Shown: piece after piece, positions 40,750 to 50,040 of the stretch
Layout: each line of letters begins with the position of its first letter
How positions within the stretch are numbered: the stretch's first letter is position 1
Assembly: GCF_000612505.1 (NCBI RefSeq)
Contig: NZ_CP004078.1
Coordinates: 4,577,925 to 4,641,924, forward strand
Direction: 5' to 3'
Length of the DNA: 64,000 nucleotides
From: Paenibacillus sabinae T27
GTDB lineage: Bacteria; Bacillota; Bacilli; Paenibacillales; Paenibacillaceae
The notes under the pieces: generated by a model
What the model was told of the DNA's origin: nothing
The model's input: only the letters and a program-made list of their open reading frames with translations
The model's database searches: none
Position numbers and translations under genes: made by a program

Positions 40750-42225
40750 CTACTCCTTCATTACGGCTTCGATGTAAAGCGCGGGATGGACCAGTACGTC
40801 GCCGGCCTTCGACACATAGGAATAGACCCATTCCGCCTGAGTACCCATCACGATGACCAGAACAAGCAGTGCCGCCGAGACGGCGGCCGCACCCTTCAGA
40901 TTAACCCTTGAACGCTCTCCCTTGGGCTCGTCTCCCCAAAAAGCCAATCTGAATATTTTGATTAACGAGTACAAGACCAGAAAGCTGGACCCAAGACCGA
41001 TCAGAGATAGTGTGAGCATGCCGGCATCAAGCCCGCCGCGGATAAGCAGAACTTTACCAGCAAAGCCGCTGAAAGGCGGAATCCCCACAATCGCCAGCGC
41101 CAGCACAAAGAACATCCAGCCGATCAGGGGGTAACGCTTGATCAGGCCCCCCATGTCTTTCAACCGGTCCGTCCCCCCTATTGTGATCATCATCCCTCCG
41201 AGTATAAACAATAATCCCTTGGACAGCATATCGTGAAGCAGATAGAAGACCGCTCCGTTCAGCGCATCCCCGTTAGCCGCTGCAAGGCCGAAAGCCACAA
41301 ATCCCACACTGATGATCACATTGTAGTTAAGAATACGCGGAATATCGTTATAAGCGACCGCTCCCAGTCCGCCCAGAATCATGGCAGCCGCTGCCATCCA
41401 GGCAATCCACGTATGCGTTACTCCCGGATCTTGAATAAATATCAGGGTAAACGTCCGAAGAACCGCATAGAGCCCCACTTTAGTTAAGAGCGCCCCGAAC
41501 AGCGATCTTACGGCCGACGGCGGCGCACTGTATGATCCCGGCAGCCAGAAGAACAGGAACAATCCGGCTTTTAAAGAGAATACAATCAGGAATAGAACAG
41601 CAATCACACCCAGTACACCGCCTTGTCCCGCCTCGGCAACACGCTGTGACAAATGAGCCATATTGAGTGTGCCGGTTGCAGCGTACAGGTAAGCCACAGC
41701 CGCTACGAAGAGTGTGGACGAAACGATATTAATCAGCAGATATTTTAGCGACTCCCGAAGCTGAAGCCTCGTTCCGCCAAGGGAAATCAAGGCATACGAC
41801 GATATTAGCAAGACCTCAAAAAAGACAAACAGATTAAAAATATCCCCTGTAAGAAAAGAGCCGTATACGCCAACAAGCAGAAAATGGAAGAGGACGTAGT
41901 AATAAGCCTTCTCCCTCTCGGCCTCAATGCTGCCGAAGGAATAGAGAAGAATCCCGAAGCTTGTCACCGCCGCAGTCAGCACAAGCAGAGCGGCAAACAT
42001 ATCTCCCACAAAAACAATGCCGTATGGCGGCGCCCATCCTCCCAAATGCAGGGTTTGAATTCCGTCCGCACGAATGCGGGAAACCAGGACGATTGCAACC
42101 GCGATATTGAACAGGGCGCTTACTGTACTGATGATACGCTGGAGCAGAATCTTCTCCTTCAGGATAACCAATAAAACAGCGGTGCACAGAGGGATTAAAA
42201 TCGGAAATACCAACAGGTTGCTCAT
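40750..42225 (-). CDS. mrpD: Na+/H+ antiporter subunit D
   Basis: A 491-residue homologue of complex I proton-channel subunits (NuoM/N) with about 14 helices. The conserved Glu in the fifth helix (LFVFFEVLLISSYALISLGG) and the Lys-containing helices (SLKAGLFLFFWLPGSYSAPPS) are in place. It carries a proton path coupled to sodium export. It overlaps mrpC by 4 nt. Confidence 0.95.
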   Translation of the reverse strand: MSNLLVFPILIPLCTAVLLVILKEKILLQRIISTVSALFNIAVAIVLVSRIRADGIQTLHLGGWAPPYGIVFVGDMFAALLVLTAAVTSFGILLYSFGSIEAEREKAYYYVLFHFLLVGVYGSFLTGDIFNLFVFFEVLLISSYALISLGGTRLQLRESLKYLLINIVSSTLFVAAVAYLYAATGTLNMAHLSQRVAEAGQGGVLGVIAVLFLIVFSLKAGLFLFFWLPGSYSAPPSAVRSLFGALLTKVGLYAVLRTFTLIFIQDPGVTHTWIAWMAAAAMILGGLGAVAYNDIPRILNYNVIISVGFVAFGLAAANGDALNGAVFYLLHDMLSKGLLFILGGMMITIGGTDRLKDMGGLIKRYPLIGWMFFVLALAIVGIPPFSGFAGKVLLIRGGLDAGMLTLSLIGLGSSFLVLYSLIKIFRLAFWGDEPKGERSRVNLKGAAAVSAALLVLVIVMGTQAEWVYSYVSKAGDVLVHPALYIEAVMKE

Positions 42226-42566
42226 GATTCATCCCCCTTCATGCTGTCCATATCATCCGTTCCCAGTGTTTGGTGCGCCCGGTAAGCAAGGACGAGGAAA
42301 AAGGCGGTAACTCCAAAGCTGATTACGATTGAGGTTAGAATCAGCGCCTGCGGCAAGGGATCCACATAGGCTTCCGCTTTATTGCCCAGCACTGGCGCTG
42401 CGCCTGTCTTAAGTCCGGCCATCGTCATAAGAAGCAGATGGACGCCATGGGTAAGCAAGGAAGTACCCAATATCATCCGCAGAAGACTCTTTGACAGAAT
42501 CAGATATACTCCGGTCATAAATAAAATCCCGATCGCCACGGCCATCATCCATTCCATTTCACTCAT
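42222..42566 (-). CDS. mrpC: Na+/H+ antiporter subunit C
   Basis: A 114-residue homologue of NuoK with three helices. Typical stretches are GVYLILSKSLLRMILGTSLL followed by THGVHLLLM, and PLPQALILTSIVISFG. It overlaps mrpA by 8 nt and mrpD by 4 nt. Confidence 0.95.
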   Translation of the reverse strand: MSEMEWMMAVAIGILFMTGVYLILSKSLLRMILGTSLLTHGVHLLLMTMAGLKTGAAPVLGNKAEAYVDPLPQALILTSIVISFGVTAFFLVLAYRAHQTLGTDDMDSMKGDES

Positions 42567-45411
42567 CCCCCCCTATTGTTAAAATAATGCTCATCGTTAC
42601 TCCAACCACAGCCAAAAAAACGCCAAGATCAAACAGTACGGCTGTAGCCAGCTCGGTATCGCCCATAATCGGCAAATGGAAATGGCCAAAGGAGTGGCTT
42701 AGAAAAGGAGCTCCGAAAGCGAACGAGCCCGCTGCGGTAAGAACGGCAATAGACAGTCCCGCTGCCGTTAACATCCGGTAGTTCACCGGAAGCGCCCTGC
42801 GTACCGTTTCCATCCCGAAGGCGACCGCAAGCAGAATAAGCGCGGCTGAAGCCATAAGCGCTGCGATAAAGCCTCCTCCGGGATGATTGTGTCCGGCAAA
42901 GAACAGATAGATCGAAAAGGTGATAATGATGATCACGATGACCTTGGACATCGTCTGCAGGATCACATCATTGCTCCTGGCAGGATAAGCCGCTCTTCCG
43001 AGGGCAGCTCTGACTCCGGCCGAATTTCCGGGTTCCATTCGAAGATTGATCAGGCCATAGATCCCGAGGGATGCAGTGCCCAGGACCATGATTTCAAATA
43101 ACGTATCGAAGCCCCGGAAGTCAACCAGAATAACGTTGACCACATTCTTGCCTCCTGCCAAGGAATAGCTTTCTTTAAGAAAAAACTCCGAGATAGGAGC
43201 AAACGGACTGCTTCCCATAGCTGCCAGCGCGATAAGGGTCATGGTAATGCCGACGCCGGCGGCAATGACGAGATTCGGCAATTTAAAGCTTATCGGCCTC
43301 TTCCCCTTGCTTAGCTTCGGAAGATGCCTGAAGCAAAGCAGGAACAGAATGACGGAAACACTCTCTACAATCATCTGCGTTAAAGCAAGATCCGGCGCGC
43401 GGAAGATGACGAACAGCAGCGTCACCATGTAGCCGGCCGCGCCGGTGAACAGGATCGCATTTATACGCGATTTGGCAAAAGGTACGGCCACTGCCGCCAG
43501 AACCATAACAGCAATGACGGCCATTTCATAGAAAGACAGCGGAGCATAATGGTTCATGCCAAGCGTTATGCCCTTCGCTCCGAGCATAACACTCCCCAAG
43601 GCAACGATGAAAAAGCTGAAGATATAAAGCAGATAATGCCGGACTGAGCCGGTCATATACAGATCTGTGAAGCGGCGGGACCCGCCCTCCAGCAATCGAA
43701 GTGAACCGTCATACATACGGTTCAGCAAATTCCGCGCGTTCCATTCACGGTCCAGTATCCGTAGTTGACTGTAACCTCTGAACAGCAGCGTGCCTGCGGC
43801 AATCACGCCCAGCGTCATGAAGACCTCCGGTGTCCAGCCGTGCCAGAGATGGATAGAGACGCTAAACGTTTCCTCTGGCGCCAGTAATCCGTTATGGACG
43901 GCGGCCATGGCCGGTTCGATTAACGAATAAGACAGCAGTCCTGGAAAGAAGGCGAATACCACAGCCAATGAAACCAGAACCACTGGGGAAACCAGCAGGC
44001 CAAGCGGCGCTTCATGCGGTATTTTATCCAATTGGTCTTCCTTAAGCTTTCCGGTAAATGTCTTAAAGACCAGGATCATGCTGTAAACAAAGGTGAACAC
44101 GCTCGCGATCCAGGCTACCGCTGGAAACAGGATCATCCACGAGTGTCCATCCAGAACATCGAACTCCCGAATATTCAGTACGGCTGTAAAGAACATTTCT
44201 TTGCTTAAGAAGCCGCTAAGGGGAGGCAGTCCCGCCATGGAGAACGCCCCGATCACCGCTACGGAGAACGTGATTGGCATCAGGGACATTAATCCGCCAA
44301 GCCTGCGCAGATCTCTTGTATTCGTTTCATGATCGACAATGCCTACAACCATAAACAGAGATCCTTTAAACACGGCATGATTGATCAGATGGAAAATAGC
44401 CGCCGCGGTCGCCGAAGCATAAAACAGCGGTTCCTCCGCGCCGGAAGCCAGCGAAGCGGCGGAGCCGAGTCCAAGCAGGCACATAATCAGTCCGAGCTGG
44501 CTGACGGTGGAATAGGCAAGCATGGCCTTCAAATCGGTTTGTTTAATCGCTTTGAATGATCCGTATAAGAGCGTGATTAGACCCGTGAGCGAGACCAGCC
44601 ACAACCACAGGTTCTGTCCGGCGAAAATGGGGCTAAGCCGCGCAACCAGATACAGCCCCGCCTTCACCATCGTGGCCGAATGAAGATAGGCGCTGACCGG
44701 AGTCGGCGCCTCCATGGCATCGGGCAGCCAGATGTGAAACGGGAATTGCGCCGATTTTGTGAAGGCGCCCAGCAAAATCAGCAGCATCGCCGGAATAATA
44801 AGCGGCTCCTGGGCCAGCATTGGTACCTGGCCGGTCATCTCGCGAATACTGTATGTTCCGCTCATTACATAGAGCAGATTGAACCCGGCGAACATCGCCA
44901 GCCCGCCAAAGACGGTAATAAGCATCGACTTCAGCGCACCGTAACGGGATCTTTCCCGGCGGTGCCAGAAAGCGATCAGCAGAAAAGACGTAATGCTGGT
45001 TAACTCCCAAAATCCGTAGAGCACCATTAAATTATCAGACAAAACCACTCCCAGCATGGCTCCCATAAACATAAGCAGATTGATATAAAAGCGGGCGAGC
45101 GCTTCCGTTTTGTTCAGATAATAGATGGAATACAAGATCACCAGAGCGCCCATACCGGTAATCAGCAAGGCAAACAAAAGACTGAGGCCATCCAGATATA
45201 ACGAAATATCGATACCCAGCGAAGGCATCCAGTGTATGCTCTCCCGCGTATAGTTTCCTTCCTGTACGTCAGGAATTCCCGTTAGAAAATACAGGAACAG
45301 CGCAGCCGGAATCGGCAGAACCACCCAACCCGGATGAATGCGCGATAGACGCTTGACAAGCGGAATCAAGGCAGCCAGCAAAAATGGAATCAAAATGGCA
45401 GCATGCAGCAC
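42559..45411 (-). CDS. mrpA: Na+/H+ antiporter subunit A fused to subunit B
   Basis: A 950-residue membrane protein. Residues about 1-500 are the NuoL/MrpA proton-channel part (FMGAMLGVVLSDNLMVLYGF, FWELTSITSFLLIAFWH and PFHIWLPDAMEAPTPVSAYL). About 600-790 correspond to the MrpA C-terminal NuoJ-like part (MIVESVSVILFLLCFRHLPKL). About 815-950 match MrpB (SIYLFFAGHNHPGGGFIAAL). No separate mrpB exists between A and C, so the fusion completes the seven-subunit set. Mrp uses the proton gradient to expel Na+ and supports alkaline and salt tolerance. Confidence 0.95.
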   Translation of the reverse strand: MLHAAILIPFLLAALIPLVKRLSRIHPGWVVLPIPAALFLYFLTGIPDVQEGNYTRESIHWMPSLGIDISLYLDGLSLLFALLITGMGALVILYSIYYLNKTEALARFYINLLMFMGAMLGVVLSDNLMVLYGFWELTSITSFLLIAFWHRRERSRYGALKSMLITVFGGLAMFAGFNLLYVMSGTYSIREMTGQVPMLAQEPLIIPAMLLILLGAFTKSAQFPFHIWLPDAMEAPTPVSAYLHSATMVKAGLYLVARLSPIFAGQNLWLWLVSLTGLITLLYGSFKAIKQTDLKAMLAYSTVSQLGLIMCLLGLGSAASLASGAEEPLFYASATAAAIFHLINHAVFKGSLFMVVGIVDHETNTRDLRRLGGLMSLMPITFSVAVIGAFSMAGLPPLSGFLSKEMFFTAVLNIREFDVLDGHSWMILFPAVAWIASVFTFVYSMILVFKTFTGKLKEDQLDKIPHEAPLGLLVSPVVLVSLAVVFAFFPGLLSYSLIEPAMAAVHNGLLAPEETFSVSIHLWHGWTPEVFMTLGVIAAGTLLFRGYSQLRILDREWNARNLLNRMYDGSLRLLEGGSRRFTDLYMTGSVRHYLLYIFSFFIVALGSVMLGAKGITLGMNHYAPLSFYEMAVIAVMVLAAVAVPFAKSRINAILFTGAAGYMVTLLFVIFRAPDLALTQMIVESVSVILFLLCFRHLPKLSKGKRPISFKLPNLVIAAGVGITMTLIALAAMGSSPFAPISEFFLKESYSLAGGKNVVNVILVDFRGFDTLFEIMVLGTASLGIYGLINLRMEPGNSAGVRAALGRAAYPARSNDVILQTMSKVIVIIIITFSIYLFFAGHNHPGGGFIAALMASAALILLAVAFGMETVRRALPVNYRMLTAAGLSIAVLTAAGSFAFGAPFLSHSFGHFHLPIMGDTELATAVLFDLGVFLAVVGVTMSIILTIGGDE

Positions 45412-45458
45412 AGACGAGCACTCCCCCTATACAGACATTATTTTTTATGAATCTTGAA

Positions 45459-46097
45459 CTAATGCGGCTTTATCCATTCACCCTGTATAATTCTCAAGTA
45501 CTGCGGTTCGCCATTCGCCACCGTTTTGAACAGCCCGTTATTAAAATCCGTGTGCAGTTCCCGGAAAAATATCCCCTTGATCGTCTCGCTTCCCTCTTCC
45601 TGCTCACTAAGCACGTAGCTCTCCCCCTGCTTCACCAGAAAAGCCGTAATCCCCTTCTCATGGGTTTCCTCCAGCATATCGGGATAGCGCTGGACGGCTA
45701 CAATATGAAGATCAATCGGACCAAGCTGCTCAATCAAATCGTTAATAAAGCTGCCTTGGGTAATCTCTTCCCACAGGGTCCGGCCGGACTGTCCAATAAC
45801 GATTTGTGTGATTCCCCTCTCCCGGGCCGTTTCCGCAATGACATCCGCCGTCCTTCTTCCAAGGCATTTACGGATCAGAAATTCTCCGCCAGCCTCTTTG
45901 GTCAGCTTCTCCCATGCCGAGAGATACCGCTCCCTATCCGCGTTGTACTCAAAATCCCTGGATGAGTCCACATTAAGTACGGTTAAAGGAGCTCCGAGCA
46001 GAAGGGACAATCGACTTCCTCTTTGAATTAAACGCTGGCCGTGCGGTCCGTAATGGACACACACCATAATACTTTCATTGTTCGGTTCCACAGTCAT
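45459..46097 (-). CDS. UspA-fold protein, KdpD-USP-like
   Basis: A 212-residue cytosolic protein. The first 130 residues match the universal-stress domain seen in KdpD sensor kinases: SIMVCVHYGPHGQRLIQRGS, then YLSAWEKLTKEAGGEFLIRKCLGRRTADVIAETARERGITQIVIGQSGRT. The nucleotide-binding G-x2-G-x9-GS of UspA is only partly present (GQSGRTLWEEITQGSF). A C-terminal part of about 70 residues has no clear match. In KdpD this domain can bind cyclic di-AMP, so a link to potassium signalling is plausible. It leads the Mrp/Ktr array behind a promoter and an attenuator-like hairpin. Confidence 0.8.
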   Translation of the reverse strand: MTVEPNNESIMVCVHYGPHGQRLIQRGSRLSLLLGAPLTVLNVDSSRDFEYNADRERYLSAWEKLTKEAGGEFLIRKCLGRRTADVIAETARERGITQIVIGQSGRTLWEEITQGSFINDLIEQLGPIDLHIVAVQRYPDMLEETHEKGITAFLVKQGESYVLSEQEEGSETIKGIFFRELHTDFNNGLFKTVANGEPQYLRIIQGEWIKPH

Positions 46098-46129
46098 TTT
46101 CTACGCCTCCTGCTTCAGTTTTCCCGAAA

Positions 46130-46171
46130 AAACGCAAAAAGAGCCCGCAATTGGCAGGCTCCTCCTAGTTA
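46130..46171 (-). terminator. Attenuator-like terminator in the leader of the ion-transport operon
   Basis: On the minus strand GAGCCTGC and GCGGGCTC pair around CAATT and are followed by TTTTTGCGTTTTTT. It stands between the promoter (46194-46222) and the UspA-type gene at 46097, so most transcripts would end here unless antitermination occurs. No known riboswitch aptamer fits the roughly 25 nt before it. Confidence 0.75.
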
Positions 46172-46193
46172 ACGAATTATACAATTAATATAA

Positions 46194-46222
46194 ATTATAT
46201 CGGCCGCAGAGGGGATTGTAAA
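46194..46222 (-). promoter_or_regulatory. Sigma-A promoter of the UspA/Mrp/Ktr operon
   Basis: On the minus strand TTTACA (46217-46222) and TATAAT (46194-46199) are 17 nt apart. The region is AT-rich downstream. Confidence 0.75.
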
Positions 46223-46294
46223 GAGATTCTCGCAGAAAATAACGGTATGCCCGATCATCTTACAGGGAATCCTTTGTACAAAGGAGTGATTTCC

Positions 46295-46543
46295 ATGTTC
46301 ATTCGCAAGGTTATGATATGTTCTGGCCTCTTCATCCTCTTGCTTGCGCTGGGATGGAGGCTTGAACAAAGCATGAATGCATTAAAGATTCAGGGCCTTC
46401 CGCCAAACACTGCATATGAAAGCTATAGATCCCGCTCCGCAACTAACGCTGTACCTGCTCCTGTCAGCATGCCCTTTCTTCCGCGTGAATATGTACGGAT
46501 CGTACGCAAAACGGCTGTATCTCCTCATCCGCTTTCCGAGTAA
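46295..46543 (+). CDS. Small single-pass membrane protein
   Basis: An 82-residue protein of unknown function from ATG 46295, supported by AAAGGAGTG 7 nt upstream. The N-terminal MFIRKVMICSGLFILLLALG is one membrane helix; the rest is a polar, Pro- and Arg-containing tail outside or inside the membrane. It diverges from the ion-transport operon and runs toward the acyltransferase gene with a 51-nt gap. No homologue is recognised. Confidence 0.45.
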   Translation: MFIRKVMICSGLFILLLALGWRLEQSMNALKIQGLPPNTAYESYRSRSATNAVPAPVSMPFLPREYVRIVRKTAVSPHPLSE

Positions 46544-46594
46544 ATTGCCCGAACAGGCTCATGACTGCCCCTCTCCATGCTTCCGTCATCTATT

Positions 46595-47752
46595 TCATAG
46601 CCGGAATAATAGCTTCACGACAGGAAATTTCTTGAGCAGCAGTACAATCCCAAGGGAAAGAATCATTACGGCCGCTCCATAGATCAGGTTGGCAAGCAAA
46701 TTCGTACTAAAGGGCAGCAGTTTATAGTAAGGCAGCGTAAACCAGCCGACAATGACATGAATGAGATAAATCCCCAGCGTATTCGAGCCGATGATCTCCA
46801 TTCCCTTTGACAACCGGGGAGATTTGCCCTGTTTGTAGCGGGAGGACAGGATAAAAAGACCTGCGGTAACGATAAGGGTCATTAGGGTATCGTACCCGTC
46901 AAAAACCGTATCGAATACTACCCCGTTCGACTGACTCATGATTAGCCCATATCCGAGCAGCACAATCAGAGCGGTCAGAATGATCCCCGTCAGCACCGGA
47001 CTGCTGGGCCTGCGGAAACGGTTCTTTTGCAGCCTGGCCTGCAGCCAGCCGCCCAAGATGAAGTATACGATCGAAAAGGCGTAGAAGCCGTTGAATACGT
47101 TAAATTTATTGAAAAAATTATAATTCTTATCCAAATAATTGACGTTCATTACCCATTCCGCCGTATTGGCGAGATTACTGAGAAAGACGTTCCCGAAAGT
47201 GAGCAGAAAAGCCGTGCCGAAGAAAAAGTACAGCGGCCCTTTATCTTTTTTATCGTAGACTTCTTTAATCAAGGGGAACAGGATATACAGACAGACCAGC
47301 GTCTGGAGGAACCATAGATGGAATATTCTATACTGCTTCCATTCGAGCAGGGCTTTGACGAACTGAACCGCTGTGTAGCTGTCGCCTTTAATCGGGATCA
47401 GCACCGCCAGGGTAAGAATGCCCCAAACGACCGTCAGAATGCAGATCATGAGGATTTTGTATACATGCTTGCGGAGACTATAGCTTCGGTTCAGCATCAG
47501 CGCTCCGTTTACCATGAAGAACAGCGGCACCCCGGCGCTGGCCATGCCTAAGATTCCATAATTTAAATAGGTAAAAAAGGAAGGATGGTTCAGAATATCA
47601 ATCGGAAGATTGTTGAAATGATAAAAGCAAACCAGATAAATGGCCATTGTCTTGATCAAATCCAAATAGATGAATCGCTCCCTGGGCCTGATTTGGGAGA
47701 TGCCTTCCAGTTGGGACGTTTGAACAGGCTTGAAAGAGGCTCCTGTCGCCAT
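46595..47752 (-). CDS. Acyltransferase family 3 membrane protein
   Basis: A 385-residue integral membrane acyltransferase with about ten helices. The N-terminal RERFIYLDLIKTMAIYLVCFYHF holds the usual R-x-x-x-x-D-x-x-x/H pattern, and GVPLFFMVNGALML is typical. Such proteins O-acetylate surface sugars or wall polymers. The last 28 codons are duplicated at 35838-35921. A single gene without partners. Confidence 0.92.
   Translation of the reverse strand: MATGASFKPVQTSQLEGISQIRPRERFIYLDLIKTMAIYLVCFYHFNNLPIDILNHPSFFTYLNYGILGMASAGVPLFFMVNGALMLNRSYSLRKHVYKILMICILTVVWGILTLAVLIPIKGDSYTAVQFVKALLEWKQYRIFHLWFLQTLVCLYILFPLIKEVYDKKDKGPLYFFFGTAFLLTFGNVFLSNLANTAEWVMNVNYLDKNYNFFNKFNVFNGFYAFSIVYFILGGWLQARLQKNRFRRPSSPVLTGIILTALIVLLGYGLIMSQSNGVVFDTVFDGYDTLMTLIVTAGLFILSSRYKQGKSPRLSKGMEIIGSNTLGIYLIHVIVGWFTLPYYKLLPFSTNLLANLIYGAAVMILSLGIVLLLKKFPVVKLLFRL
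46597..46680. repeat. Direct repeat copy 2 (acyltransferase 3' end)
   Basis: This 84-bp stretch is about 92 per cent identical by eye to 35838-35921 and lies in the same orientation. The pair flanks the 10.7 kb holding the ABC exporter, potassium transporter, Mrp antiporter and UspA genes. Confidence 0.9.
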
Positions 47753-47915
47753 CCGCTCCTCACCTCGGCTTCCGCAGATTTACAGCCTATCCGTTTTCGG
47801 CAGGCCGCCTGCCTCCATTTTATCAATGGGTCCTTGCTGCGGCATTCTCCCTTTAGGTGATTTTGAGTAACTCTATGTGGTGATGCGGGAACAGGAACAG
47901 TATGTTAGGGGGCGA

Positions 47916-49778
47916 TTATTTGAATATAGTGACGGATACTAGTCTGCCGTTCCCCTTGGATTCCTCATAGATAATCGGCACCGTCCCGGTCGGAAACGGC
48001 ACCTCGAATCGGTAGGCGCCAGTTTTCTCGTCGCTTTTCTCCGGTAGTTCCCTGCTCTCGTAGCTCCCCTGAACGCCGGCCTTCGTCATAAACTCCAGCG
48101 TCCTCTGCACACTGGCATTCTCGTATCGGCTCTGCAGATACTCAGTCCACCCCCGCTCATCCCAATCGGGAACTTTCACGCGTACTCCGGCCGCCCGCAT
48201 CGTCTCCAAAATTTTGACGACCATGCTCCCGTCCCCTTCCTGCATAGCTGCTGCGAGCGGCAGGTATGCCCGGTTAAGGGTCGCTAAGAAACTGTTTTTG
48301 TTTTTGGCGCTAAGCAGCTCAAAGACATCCTCTTTCCGTTGTTCCGCAGTGAACCAGTAAGCGTGAAGATCAATCGGATTGACCTGACTTGTACCTGGGA
48401 TCAGATACCGCCCGTCATCCGAAACACGGAATACCTCTGTTGATCCGAAACGTGTCGGGTATTGCAGTATAAATATGTTGCTGCCGTTCCCGCTTACCAT
48501 CATTTGGACGGACAGCGGCTCACTAGACCGCGTCCTTCCCGGAAGGATCGACACGGAGCCATTCAAGCTGGAGTAGTAAAAGCTGCCGTCCCGCGCTGTC
48601 TCCCGGACAAGCCGGTACATCAGCCGGCTCTTGCGCGTGAACGGCTGCACACTAATGTTAGTCGTGGTTCCGTTTACGGTTCTGATTTCCTCATTTAGCA
48701 GCCAAGTAATGTCGGCTATGCCCCGTAATTCTCTTGGGGACCGCCCGCCAGACAGGTCTGGAAGCCGCATAGCAATGCGAAAATCACCTGTCCGCCATTC
48801 GTAAGCCGTATAGCTCATCTCCGACGCATAGAAGACATCAGAGAAATTCGTATTGTAAGAGATGCCAGCGAGCCGCTTTTTACCGCCAAAATCAACCGCG
48901 CTGAGGTGCCGGCCGGAAGCTGATAGAACACCCGCTGTGACCAGCACCGGCACGAGCAGGATGGTAATATAGGTTGATATTCGTCCAGCCCCGGCCTCCC
49001 CGAAGGGCAAATGCGGAGTCTTTTCCCCGTCCTCCCGCAGCTTTCCTTCCAGCCTTTCCATAAGCTCGGCGATTAGAAAGGTTCCGACCACTGCATAAGC
49101 GAGCAATGGTATCGCATATCCCATAGGCTGGGGGAGAGAGCGCAGCAGACTGAAGATCAGCGTACACAGCATGGCGGCCAGAGCAAGCGGCAGCAGCGTC
49201 CTGAAATAACGCCGGAACAGGCCCGGTGCCTCGGCAAAGGCTTCACTGAGAGAGAGGTCCTGTAGGACGATCAGATAAGGCGTGAGCGAAAAGAACAGCA
49301 AAGCAACGATCAAAATGATCCCAAACGGGAAAAAGACCGCAGCCAGAAAAAATGTCACTGCGTACAAGACAAGCTGAAACACCGACCATCCCAGCATATC
49401 CTTGAAATACCGGCGTCCGCATTGGATCAGCGGGACCATCCTTTGACTCTGGACCCATCCTTTTATACCGCCAAGGTACATGCCTCTGATAAAGCTTTGG
49501 ACCACCAACACCGCCGCCGACACCAGAATTGCCGCTATGCCCCATACCGGTTTCCCGGCTTGAAGCTGAGTGTAGGGAACTTTCAGATCCGAGAGAGAAG
49601 GCATATAGAGCGGGATGGTCGCGTTGAACCCGCTCGTCTGCGCAGCGGCGCCCGATACCGTTACCGGCAGCTGAGCGTATGGAAATACGGAAAACCCGAC
49701 ATAAATGCCAAGCCCAACCAGAGCCGATATAAACACTTCGAACGCCAAAACTAAAACAATCAATCGTATGTAAGCCAA
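47916..49778 (-). CDS. Large membrane protein with extracytoplasmic domain, unknown function
   Basis: A 620-residue protein. Five or six hydrophobic segments lie in the first 290 residues (LIVLVLAFEVFISALVGLGI, VWGIAAILVSAAVLVVQSFI, FFPFGIILIVALLFFSLTPY, then a last helix near 270-288). Residues about 290-620 form a soluble domain rich in beta-strand patterns and Tyr, Ser and Arg, predicted outside. No catalytic motif is recognised. The start is TTG 49778 after GGAGGTG. It stands alone, with 240 nt of upstream DNA that contains a broken LysM fragment. Confidence 0.7.
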   Translation of the reverse strand: MAYIRLIVLVLAFEVFISALVGLGIYVGFSVFPYAQLPVTVSGAAAQTSGFNATIPLYMPSLSDLKVPYTQLQAGKPVWGIAAILVSAAVLVVQSFIRGMYLGGIKGWVQSQRMVPLIQCGRRYFKDMLGWSVFQLVLYAVTFFLAAVFFPFGIILIVALLFFSLTPYLIVLQDLSLSEAFAEAPGLFRRYFRTLLPLALAAMLCTLIFSLLRSLPQPMGYAIPLLAYAVVGTFLIAELMERLEGKLREDGEKTPHLPFGEAGAGRISTYITILLVPVLVTAGVLSASGRHLSAVDFGGKKRLAGISYNTNFSDVFYASEMSYTAYEWRTGDFRIAMRLPDLSGGRSPRELRGIADITWLLNEEIRTVNGTTTNISVQPFTRKSRLMYRLVRETARDGSFYYSSLNGSVSILPGRTRSSEPLSVQMMVSGNGSNIFILQYPTRFGSTEVFRVSDDGRYLIPGTSQVNPIDLHAYWFTAEQRKEDVFELLSAKNKNSFLATLNRAYLPLAAAMQEGDGSMVVKILETMRAAGVRVKVPDWDERGWTEYLQSRYENASVQRTLEFMTKAGVQGSYESRELPEKSDEKTGAYRFEVPFPTGTVPIIYEESKGNGRLVSVTIFK

Positions 49779-49923
49779 ACCGGCACCTCCACAAATTCAT
49801 TATTTTACAATATAATCCATTCATTGTATTCGACTAATTTGTGGAAGTGTCCTGCCTGCCCGTACTGCTTAACGACACACCTGGTCTAGCGCTGCCATCT
49901 TTAGCGATTCCGATTACGAATTA

Positions 49924-50040
49924 AAGCCAACCGGCTGAGTCCGCCATACACGATCTATATTGATCATTTGCTCATTATTCCGCCGGGTATCCCGTAATAT
50001 GTGATGCAGCCGGGTACACATTATTGAGCTTGCTGGCAGA
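49924..50040 (+). pseudogene. Relic of a LysM-protein gene (second to third LysM repeat)
   Basis: About 117 nt match 55042-55160 inside the LysM/propeller gene. Readable parts are ANRLSPPYTIYIDHLLIIPPG, then a stop where the intact gene has Tyr, then VMQPG. In-frame stops and base changes show decay. The 3' end of the relic overlaps the last codons of the oxidoreductase gene on the other strand. Confidence 0.85.

Noticed and set aside
46098..46294. c-di-AMP riboswitch upstream of the UspA/Mrp operon
   Set aside because: The transcribed leader before the terminator is too short for the aptamer and lacks its core.
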